Position numbers and translations under genes: made by a program. This document shows, in pieces, positions 60,336 through 64,000 of a stretch of 64,000 nucleotides of DNA (the stretch's first letter is position 1; each line of letters begins with the position of its first letter). Below the pieces are notes generated by a model. That model saw only the letters and a list, made by a program, of their open reading frames with translations. It was not told the origin of the DNA and did not search any database. This DNA is from UBA1926 sp036732005 (GTDB lineage: Bacteria > Planctomycetota > Phycisphaerae > Phycisphaerales > UBA1924). The stretch covers positions 62,001 to 126,000 of the forward strand of contig DAINDF010000009.1 of assembly GCA_036732005.1 (NCBI GenBank), in the 5' to 3' direction.

Positions 60336-61253
60336 ATGCGAACGGCGCTCCCCGCCGCCAAGCCCGATGATCCCGTCCAGCCGGCGACGACCGGCTGCGC
60401 GGCCGTCATCCTCGGCGGCGGGCTCAAGCCGCCTCCGCTCGCCGACGAGGCCGGCGTCCCGATCCCCTGGCTCGCGTTCGATGAAGAGAAATCGTTGCTC
60501 GAGGTCTGGGTCCAGGCCTGCGCCCTCGCGGGGATCACCCCCGCATCGAGGCTCTTCCTCACCGACTATGACAAAGTCCCGGGCGGCGACCGGTCGCTCC
60601 GAACGGTCCGCGATGCCACCCCGTATCGGGGGCCCGCCGGCGCGCTCCGCGACGCCCTCGACGCCGAGCCGGACATGCCGCTGTGCGCAATCGTCGAAGG
60701 CAGCCGCATGCCCGATTCGGCGACCCATCTCCGAGACCTGATCGCCGCGCACCGGCGATCCGACGACGCGGTCACCGTCGCCACCAACCCCGACGGGTCG
60801 TTCGCGGGCATGCTGGTGGCCGCCCGAGAGGTGATCGATCTCATCCCCAAAATCGGGTTCATGGACATCAAGGAGCAGTGGCTCCCCGCCGCCGGGCACA
60901 GCAACCTGCGGGTCGGGTGCCAACCCATTTCGGGGTGGTGCGCCTCGATCCGGTCGCGCGAACGCTACCTCAGCGCGGCCCGTCGCCTTGGGCGCTTCGG
61001 GCCGTCCGGGCAACCGTCGGTGATCGCGGGTCGGTCGCCCGGCCCGTTCGCGTCGGTGTACGGGGGATCGCTGATCTCGCGCGCGGCGGAGGTCGCCGGC
61101 GACGCGGTCACGGCCCACTCGGTCGTGTGCGCCGGGGCCAGCGTGGAGGGGGGCGCGGTGGTGGTCCGGGCGGTGGTCGCCCCCGGCGCGGTGGTGAGAA
61201 AGGGCGAGCTCGTTGTCGATCGGGTGGTCCGAACGGCCGATGATTCTCGCTGA
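60336..61253 (+). CDS. Degenerate nucleotidyltransferase-like protein in the exosortase operon
   Basis: Protein of 305 residues. The fold appears to be that of sugar-nucleotide pyrophosphorylases: CAAVILGGG near 25-33, then a Rossmann-like segment (LFLTDYDKVPGGDRSL, CAIVEGSRMPDSATHL), NPDGSFAGMLVAAREVIDLIPK, and a C-terminal hexapeptide-like region (VAGDAVTAHSVVCAGASVEGG). The key GxGTR...KP signature is replaced by GGGLKPPPLADEAGVP, so catalysis is doubtful. It may be a regulatory paralogue of an NDP-sugar enzyme. A weak GAGACG lies before the ATG. The exosortase gene begins 26 bases downstream. Confidence 0.72.
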   Translation: MRTALPAAKPDDPVQPATTGCAAVILGGGLKPPPLADEAGVPIPWLAFDEEKSLLEVWVQACALAGITPASRLFLTDYDKVPGGDRSLRTVRDATPYRGPAGALRDALDAEPDMPLCAIVEGSRMPDSATHLRDLIAAHRRSDDAVTVATNPDGSFAGMLVAAREVIDLIPKIGFMDIKEQWLPAAGHSNLRVGCQPISGWCASIRSRERYLSAARRLGRFGPSGQPSVIAGRSPGPFASVYGGSLISRAAEVAGDAVTAHSVVCAGASVEGGAVVVRAVVAPGAVVRKGELVVDRVVRTADDSR

Positions 61254-61279
61254 GAACGGTCCGTACTTTCCGAGCGCGC

Positions 61280-62146
61280 ATGCGGCAGTCCAATCTCCTG
61301 CAACTCGCGGTCTTCGCCCCGGTCCTCGCGGCCCTCGGGGTCGCCGCGACTTGGGAGATCTGGGCCGAGGTCGGCTACCGCGCGCTCCACAATCCCGAGG
61401 ACTCGCACATCCTGCTGGCGCTCCCCGTCGCGGTCTGGCTGGCGATGCTCCGCCGGAGCCGCCTCCGCAAGTGGCGCCCCGCGCCCTCGCTGGCGGGCCC
61501 CGCGTGCGTCGCCCTCGGGTGGCTGCTGATCGCCTTCGGCTATCGTGCCACGCTCGACATCGTCCAGCACCTCGGCGCCCTGCTCGTCGTCGGCGGCGCG
61601 GCGGTCTCGGTGCTCGGGCATCGGCTCCCGATGCTGCTCAAGCCGAGCGTCATCGCCCTGTTCTTCCTCTTCCCCGTCCCCGGCCGCCTCCGCCAGCAGA
61701 TCTCGATCCCCCTCCAGGAGATCTCCGCGTTCGTCTCGGAGCACCTGCTCCAGCTCTTCGGCGTCGCGGTCGAACGCTCGGGCGTGCTGCTCGAACTCAA
61801 CGGGCGGCAGGTCGCCGTCGCCGAGGCGTGCAACGGCATGCGCATGGTCAGCGCCCTCGGCCTGATCACCTTCGCGTTCGTCTTCTCCGTGCCGATGCGG
61901 CCCCGCATCCGCCTGCTCCTGCTGCTGGTCAGCCCGCTGGTCGCGGTCGTGGTGAACATCATCCGCCTCATCCCGACGACGCTCGCGTACGGGTACGCCC
62001 CGACCGACACCGCGGTGCTCGTGCACGACATCGGCGGGTGGGCGGTGCTGGTGCTGGCCCTGGGGCTGCTCTGGCTCTGCCTGGCGACGCTGCGCTGGCT
62101 CGAGATCCCGATCGACCCCTACCCGGTGCCGAAGGTGCCCGCATGA
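61280..62146 (+). CDS. Exosortase
   Basis: Integral membrane transpeptidase-like protein of 288 residues with about eight hydrophobic segments. The catalytic triad of the family is visible: Cys184 in AEACNGMRM, Arg229 in NIIRLIP, and His249 in VHDIGGW. Exosortases recognise PEP-CTERM tails and act on proteins exported with a co-produced exopolysaccharide. Three candidate substrates with VPAP/IPAP tails are in this window. The stop overlaps the start of the EpsI-like gene (ATGA). The subfamily cannot be assigned by eye. Confidence 0.92.
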   Translation: MRQSNLLQLAVFAPVLAALGVAATWEIWAEVGYRALHNPEDSHILLALPVAVWLAMLRRSRLRKWRPAPSLAGPACVALGWLLIAFGYRATLDIVQHLGALLVVGGAAVSVLGHRLPMLLKPSVIALFFLFPVPGRLRQQISIPLQEISAFVSEHLLQLFGVAVERSGVLLELNGRQVAVAEACNGMRMVSALGLITFAFVFSVPMRPRIRLLLLLVSPLVAVVVNIIRLIPTTLAYGYAPTDTAVLVHDIGGWAVLVLALGLLWLCLATLRWLEIPIDPYPVPKVPA

Positions 62147-62835
62147 GCCGACGAGCGTTCATGGCCGCGCTCCCGCCCGTTCTCTCCGCGGTGCTGCTCG
62201 GGGCGATGCTGGCCCGCGGGCCCGTCGCCCCGTTCCGCCAGTCGCCCGAGGTGCAGGGCTACTTCGACCGCGTCGCGGCCCAGATCGAGGGGATCCCCCA
62301 CCAGCAGGGCGACTGGCTCGGGATCGACATCCCCCCCACACCCGCCGCGGTCGACCTCCTCCAGCCCAACAAGCTGATGCAGCGCCGTTACACCCACGCG
62401 GAGACGGGGGCGTGGTTCGATCTGCTGATCGTCCACTGCGGCGATGTCCGCGACATGATCGGGCACTACCCACCGGTCTGCTACCCCGCCCACGGATGGA
62501 AACTCGGCGAGAAGACCACGCTGCCCGTGCGCATCGCCGAGGTCGACGCGCAGGCCGCCGAGTACAGGTTCTCGCGCGAGCAGGGGCTGTCCACCGACTC
62601 GATCCGCGTGACCAATTTCTTCGCCCTCCCGGCGCCGAAAGGCCCGAGCTTCGGGCCCGAGCTGACCCTGATCGAGCGGGCCGGGCAGTTCCGGGAGACC
62701 GCCCGGCTCGGGTCGGCCCAGGTCCAGGTGATCACCGAATCCGCGATGGGCGAGGCCGAGCACCGCGAGGCCGTCGAGACGGCCCTGACGCTCGTCAACG
62801 ATGTCCTACTCCTGATTGAGGGGGGCCTGCAGTGA
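62143..62835 (+). CDS. EpsI-type exosortase-associated protein (DUF3485)
   Basis: Protein of 230 residues with an N-terminal membrane helix (AALPPVLSAVLLGAMLA) and an extracytoplasmic domain. HQQGDWLGIDIPPTPAAVDLL, RRYTH, and the conserved VHCGDVRDMIGHYPPVCYPAHGW (ends VHCGDVR and PVCYPAHGW) match the EpsI domain that is often fused to or encoded beside exosortases. The CYP-containing motif is the family hallmark. ATG overlaps the exosortase stop, and its stop overlaps the GTG of the Wzz-like gene. Confidence 0.88.
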   Translation: MSRRAFMAALPPVLSAVLLGAMLARGPVAPFRQSPEVQGYFDRVAAQIEGIPHQQGDWLGIDIPPTPAAVDLLQPNKLMQRRYTHAETGAWFDLLIVHCGDVRDMIGHYPPVCYPAHGWKLGEKTTLPVRIAEVDAQAAEYRFSREQGLSTDSIRVTNFFALPAPKGPSFGPELTLIERAGQFRETARLGSAQVQVITESAMGEAEHREAVETALTLVNDVLLLIEGGLQ

Positions 62836-64000
62836 GACCCTTGCCCCAGACCGCGGAGGGGATGCCCCCCGATCTGTTCTCCCCCGAGCAGGCGGGCCCC
62901 AACCCGCTCATGATGGTCCACCGCGCCCTGCGGGGCCGCTACCTGCTCGCGGGCGCCGCGGCCGTCGTGCTGGGCCTCCCCGGCGCCGTCCTGGGCTACA
63001 TGGCCACCAAGCCGAAGTTCACGAGCACGGCCGTGCTCGAAGCGGCCCCCACGCTCCCCGCGCTGCTGTACGAGAACGAGTTGAACGAGAGCCTCCCCGC
63101 GTTCGAGGCGTTCGTGGCCCAGCAGTCGAGCGAGCTTCAGAGCGAGCGGGTGCTGACCAACGCGCTGAGCCGGCCCACGATGGTGGACTCGGGCTGGCCG
63201 ACGGGGTCGTCGGGCCTGATCCGCCTGCGCGAGTCGCTGGCGGTCTCGACCCCGAAGCGCACGAACCAGATCATCCTGTCCGTGTCGGACCATGACCCTT
63301 CGCTCGCCCGGGCGGCGGCGAAGTCGATCATCGAGTCCTACGAGGCGATCCGCAGCGAGTACGAGGCGACCACCTTCGGGCAGCGCGAGCAGAACCTCGA
63401 ACGCCTGCGCGACGAGTATCTCAAGGCCCGCGACGACAATCGCCGGCTCGCGCTCGACCGCGCCCTCTCGATCGCGGGCGTCGAGGACCTCCAGGCCGCC
63501 CAGCAGGCGAAGCTCGAGGAGCTCACGAAGATCGAGGACCAGATCGCCGAGGTGCGGGCGGGCCTGCGGGCCCTTGAGATGGGGACCGAGGCGCCGGTCC
63601 TGCTGCCCGAGGACCCCGAGCTCGCCGCGCTCCAACGCGAGCGGATGGCCCTGCAGCGCACGCTCGACACCATGCTCCAGCGGTTCACCCCCGAGCATCG
63701 GGAATGCAAGCGTCTCACCGCCGACCTGCGGGCCACGGACGCCCTGATCGAGTCCCGGGAGGCCGAGCTGCGGGGCCTGGTCGGCGAGGAACCCGCGCAG
63801 GCGGGGGCGGACCGGCGCGAGACGCTGCGGGCCCGCCTGAGCGATCTCGAGAAACTCCGCTCCGAGGCCGAGACCCAGATCCGCAACATCGCGCGAGCCC
63901 GGCTCGATGTGCTCGCGGTCCAGCAGCGCGCCGACGAGGCCCACCAGCGGTTCGAGGACGCCGAGCGCCGCCTCGAGAGCCTGCGCGTCGAGAAGCAGTC
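62832..64000 (+). CDS. Wzz-like chain-length determinant protein, 3' end beyond the window
   Basis: First 389 codons of a polysaccharide co-polymerase from a GTG overlapping the epsI-like stop (GTGA). Wzz architecture: transmembrane helix near 38-57 (LLAGAAAVVLGLPGAVLG), periplasmic start KPKFTSTAVLEAAPTLPAL, the ILSVSDHDPSLARAAAKSIIESY element near 155-177, and a long coiled coil (LRDEYLKARDDNRR, LQRERMALQRTL). The C-terminal helix and a possible fused BY-kinase would lie outside. Controls chain length of the exopolysaccharide made by the minus-strand locus. Confidence 0.88.
   Translation, partial: MRPLPQTAEGMPPDLFSPEQAGPNPLMMVHRALRGRYLLAGAAAVVLGLPGAVLGYMATKPKFTSTAVLEAAPTLPALLYENELNESLPAFEAFVAQQSSELQSERVLTNALSRPTMVDSGWPTGSSGLIRLRESLAVSTPKRTNQIILSVSDHDPSLARAAAKSIIESYEAIRSEYEATTFGQREQNLERLRDEYLKARDDNRRLALDRALSIAGVEDLQAAQQAKLEELTKIEDQIAEVRAGLRALEMGTEAPVLLPEDPELAALQRERMALQRTLDTMLQRFTPEHRECKRLTADLRATDALIESREAELRGLVGEEPAQAGADRRETLRARLSDLEKLRSEAETQIRNIARARLDVLAVQQRADEAHQRFEDAERRLESLRVEKQ

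Overview
The window looks like chromosomal DNA from a high-GC planctomycete of the class Phycisphaerae. The reasons are: four secreted proteins ending in a Cys-bracketed pair of EF-hand-like repeats closing in GCP (the 'GC-type dockerin' tail of that group), ECF sigma factors of the planctomycete type coupled to Ser/Thr kinases, a kinase next to a membrane-anchored WD40 protein, and PEP-CTERM-type tails with an exosortase. No 16S gene or marker protein is present, so the assignment is by gene style only.

Layout. 1-2.0 kb (minus): a 97-aa protein, an ECF sigma factor and a Ser/Thr kinase that runs off the left edge, joined by 4-base stop/start overlaps. 2.26-4.3 kb (plus): a class I methyltransferase, an MddA-like methanethiol S-methyltransferase and a 42-aa membrane peptide, then tRNA-Ala(UGC) on minus. 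4.5-7.5 kb (minus): a secreted right-handed beta-helix protein with the dockerin-like tail, and a single-domain globin. 7.6-11.5 kb (plus): a second ECF sigma - kinase - WD40 unit, whose kinase and WD40 halves are separated by a one-base slip in a C7 run.

11.5-28.8 kb is a carbohydrate-uptake region. A LacI-family repressor heads a minus-strand operon with two large secreted (alpha/alpha)-barrel-type proteins. Divergent from it is a GH144-like endo-beta-glucanase. Further on come a PEP-CTERM protein, a GH94 disaccharide/oligosaccharide phosphorylase overlapping a prepilin-like gene, two more PEP-CTERM proteins and a GPH-family sugar:cation symporter. Four 14-base cre-like operators, found by eye, precede the CBM-like/dockerin gene, the lacI/GH144 pair, the PEP-CTERM-GH94 unit and the transporter. 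Together they suggest one repressed regulon for an extracellular beta-glucan: GH144 cleavage outside, symporter uptake, phosphorolysis by GH94 inside. 28.9-32.3 kb holds a beta-propeller/dockerin protein and a RhlE-type DEAD-box helicase with a long leader.

32.3-57.0 kb (minus) is a very compact exopolysaccharide locus: Wzx-like flippase, AsnB-like enzyme, three sulfotransferases, glycosyltransferases, an O-antigen-ligase/polymerase-like membrane protein, RfbF, FkbM methyltransferase, epimerases, RfbC, an L-2-hydroxyglutarate-oxidase-like flavoprotein, the GDP-D-glycero-alpha-D-manno-heptose pathway (GmhA, HddA, GmhB, HddC), GalE and a PssD/PssE (Alg14/Alg13-like) pair. Most neighbours overlap by 4 bases. 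57.1-60.2 kb (minus): a secreted beta-helix protein and a NusG-like antiterminator. 60.3-64 kb (plus): a degenerate nucleotidyltransferase-like protein, an exosortase, an EpsI-type protein and a Wzz-like chain-length protein cut by the right edge. The product is probably a sulfated, heptose-containing exopolysaccharide linked to PEP-CTERM protein sorting.

By eye the plus strand is C-rich from about 1 to 18 kb, G-rich from about 18 to 32 kb whichever strand is coding, and C-rich again afterwards. Start codons were chosen by Shine-Dalgarno spacing, stop/start overlap and family N-termini. Family assignments come from motif recognition only, without database searches.
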